64,000 bases of DNA from Rhodocyclaceae bacterium (GTDB lineage: Bacteria > Pseudomonadota > Gammaproteobacteria > Burkholderiales > Rhodocyclaceae): contig JACFMQ010000010.1 in NCBI GenBank assembly GCA_019455325.1, forward strand, positions 62,001 to 126,000. The letters are read 5' to 3'. Within the stretch, counting starts at the first letter, position 1. Each line of letters begins with the position of its first letter. This document shows, one piece after another, positions 42,469 through 49,456 of the stretch. The notes under the pieces are model-generated. The model worked only from the letters and a program-made list of their open reading frames with translations, was not told the origin of the DNA and made no database searches. The position numbers were made by a program, and so were the translations under genes.

Positions 42469-42858
42469 TCACGCGGCCTCCGCGAGTGGCATGCGCGGCG
42501 TGACGTTCGCCGCGACGCTGATCGGGACGTCGAAGCCTTCGAGGTGGATAAGGGTGTCTTCCCGATTCCACGGCTTTTCGCTCTCACTGGCGATGCGCAG
42601 GCCTGCGCCGGTGATGGCGGCGATGATCTCGTGGCGCGATACGTGGCCGGGGCTGAACTGGACCCAGACGGTAATGCCTTGGGGGGCCACGCTGGCCACC
42701 GGGCAGCCAGTGCAGCATTCCTCCGGCAGGTGCGCGCGGAGTTTCTCGGAGAGGACTTCGGCCTCGGCGAGCAGCCCGGCGTTGGCACGCACGATCTCGA
42801 CCATCTGCGCAGCTTCGCGCTCGATCCGATCGATGACTTTCTGTTTGAGTTTCATCAT
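42469..42858 (-). CDS. Hypothetical phage protein with coiled-coil N-terminus
   Basis: 129 residues. A helical N-terminus (KQKVIDRIEREAAQMVEIVR...) with two adjacent cysteines (EECCTGC) precedes an alpha/beta part. Excellent GGAGG site before ATG ATG. It lies directly downstream of VP2. It does not show the four-helix pattern of a DGR accessory (Avd) protein clearly enough to be called one. Confidence 0.6.
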   Translation of the reverse strand: MMKLKQKVIDRIEREAAQMVEIVRANAGLLAEAEVLSEKLRAHLPEECCTGCPVASVAPQGITVWVQFSPGHVSRHEIIAAITGAGLRIASESEKPWNREDTLIHLEGFDVPISVAANVTPRMPLAEAA

Positions 42859-42913
42859 GTTCCTCCGTTGTCGCGGGCTAGGTCACCGCTGCGCGGCGAC
42901 CCGAGACCAGGGA

Positions 42914-43627
42914 TCAGAGACCGGGCAGGGTGCAGCGGACGGCGACGTGGTCGTAGCGGGAGTCGGGCCAGCCGCCGTCGAGGCCGAACGCGCCGGCATG
43001 CCGCCCCGAGTGCCAGAAGCCGCCCCGGACGAGCGCAAGGCCGGACCAATCGACGCCGGCCCTCGGCGTCCAGCCCTGGCCCTTCTCTTCGGCCGGGTAG
43101 GGAATGACGATGCTCGGCGAGTCGGCGGCGAAGGGGCGGGCGACCAGACCGTTCTCGTTGCCCTGGATGTCGTCGAAGACCCACGAGAAGGCGTTGCCGG
43201 CGATGTCGTAGATGCGCTGGCCGCCCGGCAGCTCGAACCAGCGGCGCTCGTCCGGGTCCGGCGATTCGTAGGTGGCCGGCTGCGCGCTGCTCATGCGGCC
43301 CTTGCGCAGCCCCTGGTAGAGCTTGCCGGCGCCGACCCGGCCGCCGGTCCAGTTCGCCGGCTGCAGGGCGATCTGGTAGGCGAGCGCGAGGCTCTGGCTG
43401 TCGGCGATCATCGGCGTGCCGGCGGCGGCCGCGACGCGGCGCGCCTCGTGGTAGTCGATGCGTACCCACGGCGCGAGGTCCGCCACGCTGACGGGCAGCC
43501 CGTCGTCGCCGCGGGCGGCGAGGTACTGCCCGGCGCGGAAGCCCGGCACCACGAGCCCGCCCGGCAGCACGGTCTCCGGCACGGTGACGAATTCGCCGCG
43601 GTCTGCGGCCGGCGTTGCTTGGCTCAT
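42914..43627 (-). CDS. FGE-sulfatase/C-type-lectin-fold protein, putative DGR target (VP2)
   Basis: 237 residues, paralogue of VP1. Shared landmarks include VPETVLPGGLVVPGFRAGQY, WVRIDYHEARR, ANWTGGRVGAGKLYQGLRKG, YDIAGNAFSWVFDDIQGNENGL and LALVRGGFWHSGRHAGAFGL...VAVRC. The N-terminal 190 residues differ widely from VP1, whereas the C-terminal 40 codons are nearly identical apart from nine hypervariable positions. GGAGG before the ATG at 43627. A terminator lies 12 bp upstream, so expression probably needs read-through from the early promoter. Confidence 0.8.
   Translation of the reverse strand: MSQATPAADRGEFVTVPETVLPGGLVVPGFRAGQYLAARGDDGLPVSVADLAPWVRIDYHEARRVAAAAGTPMIADSQSLALAYQIALQPANWTGGRVGAGKLYQGLRKGRMSSAQPATYESPDPDERRWFELPGGQRIYDIAGNAFSWVFDDIQGNENGLVARPFAADSPSIVIPYPAEEKGQGWTPRAGVDWSGLALVRGGFWHSGRHAGAFGLDGGWPDSRYDHVAVRCTLPGL
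42929..43048 (-). repeat. Variable repeat 2 (VR2) of a putative diversity-generating retroelement
   Basis: Partner of 40648-40767 (see there for the codon pattern). Downstream of both copies the sequence GTCTCTGATCCC then GGTC and GCGCAGC/GTGACC is conserved, although it is coding in VP1 and past the stop in VP2. That is consistent with a conserved homing (IMH-like) segment. Confidence 0.75.
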
Positions 43628-43639
43628 GACGCCTCCCTG

Positions 43640-43671
43640 AAAAAACCGGCCGAGGCACAGGCCCCGGCCGG
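43640..43671 (-). terminator. Terminator between the DUF2303-like gene and VP2
   Basis: CGGCCGG / CCGGCCG stem followed by TTTTTT on the minus strand. The ribosome site of VP2 begins a few bases beyond, leaving no room for a promoter. Confidence 0.75.
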
Positions 43672-43749
43672 GGCAACCACCACTGCTTTGCTTGCTGCAT
43701 GCCGGTGGCCGACCGGCGGCGGGTGGGCGGGGCGCCCGAACTCGGTTGG

Positions 43750-44574
43750 TCAGGCGGACAGGTCCGGCTTGCCGTTGAGGATGGTCGTCTGGGTGGCGTC
43801 GGTGATTTCCTTCCACACCGCCAGCACAGCGTCTTCCAACACCTTGTGCTCGCGCAACAGGTCGAACCACATCACCAGCGCGCCGCTGTCGATGCGGTAG
43901 CGCAGCCGCGCCGTCACCTTGTAGCGCGGCCCGCCTTCCAGCACCGGGATGCCGAGGACGAAGATTTCCGGGATCTGCAACTTGCCCTTGCTGGCCGTGC
44001 CCTCGATCTGCTCTTCGTAGGTCAGCTCCTGCTGCCCGTTGGAAAGGCGGATGCCGCTGGCGAAGTTGATCTTCTTCTTCGCCTCCAGCGTGCGGCTGAT
44101 TTCGAGCATGTCGGCGCCGGTCGGCTCCACGATGTCGGGCAGGTTGTCCTCGATGAACTGCGCGAACTCCGCCTGCTTGAGCGGCTTCTGGTTCGCCGCC
44201 TGCCAGGTCTTCCATTCCCGCGAGAGCGGGCAGTCGTAGCTGGCCGTGTGGTCGCGCCAGCCGGCTTCGTCGGTGCGGTGGTCGTCGAAGACCGCGATGA
44301 ATCCCGGCGGATCGATGCGGCCGTACAGCGTGCTCCCCGCCTGATGCCTCTTGAAGTAGGCCACGAAGCTGGCGGCGTCGCGGAACACGAAGGCGCCGCG
44401 CTTGCGCGCCGGCGCCGGCAGCATTTTTTCGAGGTCGTGGACCGCGTAGCCTTCCGGCAGGACGACGACCTTGGTGTCGCCGATGTCCTGGGGCTTCGTC
44501 AGCGCGGCGCCAGTGTCGAGCGCCCGGCTGAGTGCGCAGCCGGTGCCGACGGCGAGGTCGGTCTGGTTGTTCAT
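43750..44574 (-). CDS. DUF2303/YfdQ-family phage protein
   Basis: 274 residues. VVVLPEGYAVHDLEKMLPAP, FVAYFKRH...YGRIDPPGFIAVFDDHR and DCPLSREWKTWQAAN match the DUF2303 (YfdQ) family found in early regions of lambdoid prophages. Function unknown. Start overlaps the upstream gene's stop by 4 bp. Confidence 0.82.
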   Translation of the reverse strand: MNNQTDLAVGTGCALSRALDTGAALTKPQDIGDTKVVVLPEGYAVHDLEKMLPAPARKRGAFVFRDAASFVAYFKRHQAGSTLYGRIDPPGFIAVFDDHRTDEAGWRDHTASYDCPLSREWKTWQAANQKPLKQAEFAQFIEDNLPDIVEPTGADMLEISRTLEAKKKINFASGIRLSNGQQELTYEEQIEGTASKGKLQIPEIFVLGIPVLEGGPRYKVTARLRYRIDSGALVMWFDLLREHKVLEDAVLAVWKEITDATQTTILNGKPDLSA

Positions 44575-44909
44575 GCCGCCACCTCCTTCAGTTCAGCGGC
44601 GGGCGCGGCGGCGACTTCCTTGAGGCCGCTCAGTTCCGGCTGGCGCGGATCGTTGCGCACCAGGTTGTTCTCCGGCGTGGCGAAGAAGACCGAGGAGCCC
44701 TTCGGCAGCGTCGGGATCTTGGCCTTGATGTCGTCGGTGACTTCGATGGCGCCGCCGCCGACGGGCTTGAGCTTGATCGTCAGCGTGATCGATCCGGCCT
44801 TGCCGGTGTCGCCGACGGCGGCGACCAGCTTGCCGATCTCGGCGGTGAGTTCGTCGAGGCATTCGCCGAAGCGAATCTCGCGCAGGGTGTGGTCGAACGG
44901 GCGGTTCAT
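44571..44909 (-). CDS. First gene of the leftward early operon, unknown
   Basis: 112 residues, MNRPFDHTLREIRFGECLDE... Commonly paired with DUF2303 genes. GGAGGG precedes the ATG. It is the first gene after the operator-containing promoter at 45073-45114, with a leader of about 155 nt. Confidence 0.7.
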   Translation of the reverse strand: MNRPFDHTLREIRFGECLDELTAEIGKLVAAVGDTGKAGSITLTIKLKPVGGGAIEVTDDIKAKIPTLPKGSSVFFATPENNLVRNDPRQPELSGLKEVAAAPAAELKEVAA

Positions 44910-45072
44910 ATTCCCTCCGGGTGGATCGGCTGCGCTTCGCGTCCGGCGGCGGCCGTGTGCCGGTCTGCTGCCCGGTGGTTCTCTGCGGCGCTCATGCTGT
45001 CGGCGGTGCCAGGGAGCCGTCTTGCGCCGGGTCGATGCCCGCGTCGCGGGTTTTGCCGGGTTGGTGGAATCC

Positions 45073-45114
45073 ACTGTACCCATATGTGGGTTTATTGTCA
45101 ATCCATAAGTGGGT
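45073..45114 (-). promoter_or_regulatory. Early leftward promoter with two operators (PL/OL)
   Basis: On the minus strand -35 TTGACA (45101-45096), 17-bp spacer, -10 TACAGT (45078-45073). Operator 1 ACCCATATGTGGGT (45078-45091) fills the spacer, and operator 2 ATCCATAAGTGGGT (45101-45114) overlaps the -35; their centres are 23 bp apart. The same 14-mer as operator 1 recurs at 48566. Repression by the product of 48063-48518 is inferred. Confidence 0.8.
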
Positions 45115-45304
45115 TTTGGTGCGCGGCCCATCGGGCGGCGGGTTGTGCCTCACGCAGAAGGCTGGGAACGAATCAGTCGGTTCGGGGTTTTTCTAGGGGG
45201 CGCTGATAACCGGGGCGCATATTTACGAATCGCGGCGAGCGCCGCATACTCCACCGTCTCATGGATTGCGCCGCACGCCTTTCAGCATGCGGAGGGTGTT
45301 TTGC

Positions 45305-45862
45305 ATGGAGGCAGTGATTCTGACGCTGGCCGTTCTTGTTTTTGTTTTCGTGATCGCCTACAGGGCGATCAGGGCGGAGGGGCGCGCGCGGCCGCCGCCC
45401 GCCACCGAGAGGGCGGCGCCCTCTGACGATCGTGATTACTGGGCGCGAATCAAGGCACTCAACGGGAAATACGGCGGCGCAACGCAAGGCGACCGTGCGG
45501 CGCTTCTTCTCACTACGGAAGTTCGGGGCGACTCGGGCCGTGACAGTTGGGAGGGTTCATTCTATGAGGTAGAAGATCCTCGCGAGCTCGCCGCCAATCT
45601 GCGCATCACGTATCGGACTGGCGCCGGCTCGCAGACAACGCGTGATATTCGGCTGATGAGGTATGGCGAATGGGAGGGCGGCGCCATCCTCTGGGCGCAT
45701 TGCCGTTTGCGCCGCGCGAATCGCACATTCCGGACGGATCGGGTTCTCTCCTGCATCGATCTCGACACCGGCGAGATCATCGATGACCTTCATGCTTGGC
45801 TGGATGATAGGTATGAGGCGCTCATTGGCGACGCCGTCGAGCGCGCCGACGACGCCGCCTGA
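45305..45862 (+). CDS. Membrane-anchored protein with WYL-like domain
   Basis: 185 residues. One N-terminal membrane helix (about 3-24, VILTLAVLVFVFVIAYRAI), then a domain whose C-terminal half (LRITYRTGAGSQTTRDIRLM...RTFRTDRVLSCIDLDTGEII) follows the WYL pattern: a strand, then R.F..DR. WYL domains sense ligands or nucleic acids in defence and regulation. It is a cargo gene between the two operator clusters. GGAGGG lies 10 bp upstream of the ATG. Confidence 0.6.
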   Translation: MEAVILTLAVLVFVFVIAYRAIRAEGRARPPPATERAAPSDDRDYWARIKALNGKYGGATQGDRAALLLTTEVRGDSGRDSWEGSFYEVEDPRELAANLRITYRTGAGSQTTRDIRLMRYGEWEGGAILWAHCRLRRANRTFRTDRVLSCIDLDTGEIIDDLHAWLDDRYEALIGDAVERADDAA

Positions 45863-45918
45863 CGCGTTCTGCGCACAGTGGCGGTGGTAGCTAATAACCT
45901 AGAAGAGGCGCAGACGAA

Positions 45919-46236
45919 ATGATTATTTGCACAACTTGCGGATACAGAGGGGAGCCAAATCGTAGGACGAAGGGAAGCATGCTGATCGAGCTCGTACTAT
46001 GGCTTTGCGTTATCGTCCCCGGTCTTGTTTACTCGATTTGGCGCCTCAGCTCAAAATATGATGCGTGCCCGTCTTGTGGCGGCACTGCACTCATCCCGGA
46101 AGATTCGCCGCTGGGTAAAAAATTCGTTGCCGAGCACTTCCCCGGCGACCCTGCGTCAAAAATTCGGTCGCCGTCTCCTGTGGCAGTGAAGGCTGGCGCC
46201 GCGCTGGGCCGTGTTGTCGGCCGCTTCCTCAAGTAG
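45919..46236 (+). CDS. Zinc-ribbon membrane protein
   Basis: 105 residues. CTTCGYRG at the N-terminus and CPSCGG near 50 form a split zinc ribbon around one membrane helix (LIELVLWLCVIVPGLVYSIW). The tail is basic. Low GC. Possibly a surface or exclusion function, as for small cargo membrane proteins; not known. Confidence 0.62.
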   Translation: MIICTTCGYRGEPNRRTKGSMLIELVLWLCVIVPGLVYSIWRLSSKYDACPSCGGTALIPEDSPLGKKFVAEHFPGDPASKIRSPSPVAVKAGAALGRVVGRFLK

Positions 46237-46376
46237 CCCGGCCGATATTCGCAAAAATCCAGGCTGCCCGATGCCGCCCCATAACGGCCGCCTGGGGGGC
46301 TTTACAAGGGCCGCAGCATGGCATTATCATGCGCGCATTACCGGCGCCCGACCTTCGTCGGCGCTTCCTTCTTTTG

Positions 46377-46781
46377 ATGCCGACACTTGTGAACAAGAAC
46401 GAACTGGAATATCACAAGGCCCGCGCGAATGCCGAGCGGTTCGGCCACATCATACAGTTGGTCAGCAGGCTAATGCTCGGTCTGATTGTGCTTGCTGGAA
46501 TCTGGGTGTTTTTCGATGGGCTCGCCAAGGTGCTTACCGGGCAATCTCCCGAAGGTATCAGCGCATTCGCCAAGGTGATTGAGGCGCTGGAATTGGGATC
46601 CATCATTGGCTATCTGTGGGGGGCTGGCGCCTCCGCGGCATGGTATCGTGAGCGCAGGGGCAAACAGCGGATTATCCAGGAGAAGAGCCGGCTTCAACGA
46701 CAGGCGGAAGATGGCGACCCTTATCGCACGACAAGCGGGCTTACCGAAATCGGCGGCTCGCCTGCAAGAGAGGAGGCATGA
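46377..46781 (+). CDS. Small membrane protein, cargo region
   Basis: 134 residues with two predicted membrane helices (HIIQLVSRLMLGLIVLAGIW and LELGSIIGYLWGAGASAAWY) and a charged C-terminal coiled segment (ERRGKQRIIQEKSRLQRQA). The start is uncertain (ATG 46329 also in frame; no good ribosome site for either). Stop overlaps the next start (ATGA). Confidence 0.55.
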   Translation: MPTLVNKNELEYHKARANAERFGHIIQLVSRLMLGLIVLAGIWVFFDGLAKVLTGQSPEGISAFAKVIEALELGSIIGYLWGAGASAAWYRERRGKQRIIQEKSRLQRQAEDGDPYRTTSGLTEIGGSPAREEA

Positions 46782-47413
46782 TGGAACTCGCTCTGACGGG
46801 AATCGGGATCGTTCTCTGTGCCATCACGTGGCGAGGCATGTGGAAACCCTCAACCCTGGATACCGCGCGCGACCGTCTTTTTGACCTCAGGGACCGCCAG
46901 GTTCGCGGGTGGTTTCTTGAGCATGGCATTCCGCTGGATCACCCGATCTATGTCGCGTTGCGCGATCTTCTGAACGGAATGCTCAAGAATACCGACACGC
47001 TGACCTTCTCGCACGTGGTCTGGCTGCTCGCATGGGCGGAGGAGCACCCGGATATTGAAGCGCGGCGCCGCAAGATACTGGAAGCGCGATTTGCGACCGA
47101 CGATCCCCGATTGAAGCAGTTGGTTCGGGAGGTTCGCGAAAACGCCTCCGGGGTCATGTTTGCATACGTCATTGAGTCGTCGCCGGCCGCATTGTTTTTC
47201 GCATTGATGGGGGCGATAGCTGTATTCGTCGCGCGTGCCTGTCGCTGGGTCATTACGGTCTTCCGCAATGGCGGGGGTATGGTCCGCGCGCCGCTGCGAA
47301 CCCATCTGGCAGCCGCGCTTCTTACCTGCGCAACCTTGATGGGCCTGACCTCTCGGGCCACCGCGCAGGCCACGATGGAAGAAAAGGCTTTTTCGGTGCA
47401 ATACCCGGCGTAA
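46778..47413 (+). CDS. Membrane protein, cargo region
   Basis: 211 residues. N-terminal helix (LALTGIGIVLCAITWRGMW), a soluble helical middle (about 30-125), and two later helices (SPAALFFALMGAIAVFVARA; HLAAALLTCATLMGLTSRA). GAGAGGAGG precedes the ATG, which overlaps the previous stop; the two likely act together. No known family. Confidence 0.6.
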   Translation: MMELALTGIGIVLCAITWRGMWKPSTLDTARDRLFDLRDRQVRGWFLEHGIPLDHPIYVALRDLLNGMLKNTDTLTFSHVVWLLAWAEEHPDIEARRRKILEARFATDDPRLKQLVREVRENASGVMFAYVIESSPAALFFALMGAIAVFVARACRWVITVFRNGGGMVRAPLRTHLAAALLTCATLMGLTSRATAQATMEEKAFSVQYPA

Positions 47414-47440
47414 TGCAGGCCTCGCCATCTGACTCCTGAA

Positions 47441-47470
47441 AGCCCGGCCCCGCGCCGGGCTTCTCGTTTC
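47441..47470 (+). terminator. Terminator after the cargo membrane-protein pair
   Basis: AGCCCGGC / GCCGGGCT hairpin followed by TCTCGTTT, 28 bp past the stop at 47413. Confidence 0.65.
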
Positions 47471-47593
47471 TGAGCCCCTTCCTCTGACCGCTGTTACGCG
47501 CAGTGACGATCGGCTCTCGATTCCCTGCGGATGCCAATCGGGTCTTGGCGGTGGCATAATCGGTGCGCATACCAACATCCACAGGGAGACATC

Positions 47594-47941
47594 ATGAAAC
47601 GCTTGGTCGCGAGCGCGCTTGTTCTTGCCCTTCTCTCCGCCTGCGCAGGGGCAACCTACCGGCCCCTGGTCGATCGACCCGGCCCGCAGTTCGAGCAGGA
47701 TTTGGCCGAGTGCCAGCGATATGCGGAGGGCGAGGCGAATGCCGCCGCGGGGGCGGCGATCGGCGCCTTGCTCGGCGCCCTGCTTGGTCTCGCGGCCGGG
47801 CATAAGACGGGATACCAGAGTGATTTTGCCCGAGCAGGCGCCATTGGCGGCGCCCTCGGAGGTAGCGTGTCCGCCGAACGGAATCAGCAGACCGTCATCG
47901 CCAACTGTCTGCGCGGCCGAGGTTACAGCGTGCTGCGCTGA
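47594..47941 (+). CDS. Glycine-zipper lipoprotein
   Basis: 115 residues. Lipoprotein signal (MKRLVASALVLALLSAC, lipidated Cys17), a soluble start (DLAECQRYAEG), then glycine-zipper helices (AAAGAAIGALLGALLGLAAGH and AGAIGGALGGSV) and a C-terminal Cys (NCLRGRGY). Similar proteins sit in the outer membrane of many proteobacteria. A phage-borne copy suggests envelope modification or exclusion. AGGGAG precedes the ATG. Confidence 0.72.
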   Translation: MKRLVASALVLALLSACAGATYRPLVDRPGPQFEQDLAECQRYAEGEANAAAGAAIGALLGALLGLAAGHKTGYQSDFARAGAIGGALGGSVSAERNQQTVIANCLRGRGYSVLR

Positions 47942-48062
47942 TCCGCCCGGATCGGCTGCGCTTGCCATGGCGACGGCGGCGGGCGGCGCGACTATTCTGC
48001 CCGATTGTCATCTTTTCTCGATTTGACTACCCTCCCTGCTGCGGGCGCCTCCGGGAAGAGAA

Positions 48063-48518
48063 TCAGTTGGCAGGGTTTGCCTTGGCCTTCGGGTGCGTGG
48101 TGGCCAGCAGCTTCGCCTGGCCCATGAGCTGCCAGCGCCCCTCGTCGCTCATGGCCTCGGCCAGCTTCGCCAGTTCGCGCATGTAGGTTCCTTGCGGATC
48201 GACCTTCGGTAGCTGGGTGACGCTGCCTGCCGCCGACTTGTTCGAGGCTTGCGTATAGGGAGGGGGGCTCGGTTCGGCAACGCCCGACGGCGGCGTGCCG
48301 GCAAGGCGTGGTTCGGCGATCAGGTCAACAGCGCGTCGTCCGAAGGCGCGGGCGAGGGCGTCCAGATTCTGCACGGTGATATTGCCGTCGCCGTTTTTCG
48401 TGCGCTGTATCGTGCCAAACCCGACGCCGGATTTTACCGCCAACTGCTTGATCGTCAGTTCAGGCGGGCCTTGCATCCAGCTGCCCAGGTTTTGCGCAAT
48501 CGCCTTTTTAATGTCCAT
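48063..48518 (-). CDS. Phage repressor (CI-like, XRE family)
   Basis: 151 residues from the ATG at 48518: XRE-type HTH (about 12-65, LTIKQLAVKSGVGFGTIQRT), then a Ser/Pro linker and a helical C-terminus (MRELAKLAEAMSDEGRWQLM) without a LexA-type Ser/Lys protease, so it is not obviously RecA-cleavable. The ATG lies inside an operator-like site (48514-48526) and has no Shine-Dalgarno, suggesting a leaderless message as for lambda cI. In-frame upstream ATGs extend to 48614 but would cross the operators. Confidence 0.78.
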   Translation of the reverse strand: MDIKKAIAQNLGSWMQGPPELTIKQLAVKSGVGFGTIQRTKNGDGNITVQNLDALARAFGRRAVDLIAEPRLAGTPPSGVAEPSPPPYTQASNKSAAGSVTQLPKVDPQGTYMRELAKLAEAMSDEGRWQLMGQAKLLATTHPKAKANPAN

Positions 48519-48586
48519 TTGTGGATTGTCATAGATCGAATAACCCATGGGTGGGTATTGACCAAACCCATATGTGGGTTTAACCT
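48514..48586. promoter_or_regulatory. OR/PR-PRM region with three operators
   Basis: Operators: TCCATTTGTGGAT (48514), ACCCATGGGTGGGT (48543) and ACCCATATGTGGGT (48566). The last two centres are 23 bp apart, as at OL. Rightward promoter PR: -35 TTGACC (48558-48563), 17-bp spacer holding the third operator, -10 TAACCT (48581-48586). A weak leftward PRM with -10-like GACAAT lies 7 bp before the repressor ATG. Confidence 0.78.
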
Positions 48587-48594
48587 CTGCGGGT

Positions 48595-48813
48595 ATGACT
48601 TCAGAGATCGGCATCTACGACTTCGTGATGGCGCATTTGCGCGAGAAGCGCATTCCGCAGCGGCGTGTCGCCGTCGAGAGCGGCGTGCCGTTCTCTACCG
48701 TCGCCAAGATCGCCCAAGGCAGCATCAAGGACCCCTCGGTTCACTCGGTCCAGCGTCTCTACGACTACTTCGTCCGCGTGGATGCAGAAGCTGACCGCAA
48801 GGAAGCGGCGTGA
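48595..48813 (+). CDS. Cro-like HTH protein
   Basis: 72 residues, MTSEIGIYDFVMAHLREKRI...QRRVAVESGVPFSTVAKIAQGSIKDPSVHSVQRLYDYF, an XRE-type HTH. Divergent from the repressor across the operators, with a short leader behind PR: the Cro position. Confidence 0.78.
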   Translation: MTSEIGIYDFVMAHLREKRIPQRRVAVESGVPFSTVAKIAQGSIKDPSVHSVQRLYDYFVRVDAEADRKEAA

Positions 48814-48815
48814 TG

Positions 48816-49046
48816 TCATCGAAGAATCAGCCGCTCGCCCGTCGGCAGGTAGAAGCCTGCATCGTCCCGGTTCACTGGCGCGACGGTGCCGTGCAGCCGG
48901 TATTTCTTCTGTCCCTCCATAGTTGTGGTCGTGCCATCGAGCAGGTCGTACTCGATGAAGTCGGTGAATTCATCAATCGTCACCTCGCGGCCCTCCAGGA
49001 CGGCGAAAAGGGTTGCGGTCACTCTGGACGTGATGCGTTTGGTCAT
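48816..49046 (-). CDS. Small phage protein, unknown
   Basis: 76 residues, MTKRITSRVTATLFAVLEGREV...YRLHGTVAPVNRDDAGFYLP. A good AGGAG site before the ATG on the minus strand supports it, although it is embedded among rightward genes. Possibly antisense-regulated or separately expressed. Confidence 0.55.
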   Translation of the reverse strand: MTKRITSRVTATLFAVLEGREVTIDEFTDFIEYDLLDGTTTTMEGQKKYRLHGTVAPVNRDDAGFYLPTGERLILR

Positions 49047-49061
49047 GACGAATCTCCTGAT

Positions 49062-49211
49062 GTGGTCTTTTCAAACTTGCTCAATCAGTTCGAGAACTGG
49101 GTGAAGGATGCCGGACTGTCGGCCGACGAACTCCAGGCAGCGTTCGATATCGCGGTGTGCTACACGGCCTTCATGCGCCGCGCTGGCGGTGGCCACAAGG
49201 AGGCAGCGTGA
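49062..49211 (+). CDS. Short phage protein, possible paralogue of the gene at 49455
   Basis: 49 residues from a GTG (VVFSNLLNQFENWVKDAGLS...). The piece LSADELQAAFDIAV parallels FSADEVELAMDLAV in the protein at 49455. No Shine-Dalgarno, so the start is uncertain. Confidence 0.4.
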   Translation: MVFSNLLNQFENWVKDAGLSADELQAAFDIAVCYTAFMRRAGGGHKEAA

Positions 49212-49213
49212 TG

Positions 49214-49456
49214 CTATTCGCGCGTCAACCGCCTGCGATCCTCGGCCAGCTCGAATTGCCCGTCGTCTGTTGTGTTGATGGAGCGCCCTTCGGCAGTCTC
49301 GTACTTCCATCCCATGGTCGTGACGTCCGTCTCTCCGGAAAGAAATGTCGTCACGACCCTGTATTTCCAGTACCGAATCTCGTAACGATTCCCGTCGTCG
49401 TCCTGGGCGAAGAAGCACTCGGCAATGAACGGGGTTTTTTTCGTGGGGTTTGCCAT
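49214..49456 (-). CDS. Small phage protein, unknown
   Basis: 80 residues, MANPTKKTPFIAECFFAQDD..., beta-rich (NRYEIRYWKYRVVTTFLSGE). Very good AGGAGGAAAC before the ATG. Its ATG shares the CATG tetramer with the start of the rightward gene at 49455. Confidence 0.6.
   Translation of the reverse strand: MANPTKKTPFIAECFFAQDDDGNRYEIRYWKYRVVTTFLSGETDVTTMGWKYETAEGRSINTTDDGQFELAEDRRRLTRE

Noticed and set aside
42469-42858. Possible DGR accessory (Avd) protein next to VP2
   Set aside because: It has the right size and a helical N-terminus, but the second half is alpha/beta and the expected basic four-helix pattern is not apparent.
48810-49061. N-terminal extension of the gene at 49062 back to an ATG at 48810
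   Set aside because: The extension is the antisense of the well-supported leftward gene 48816-49046 and has no conserved look.
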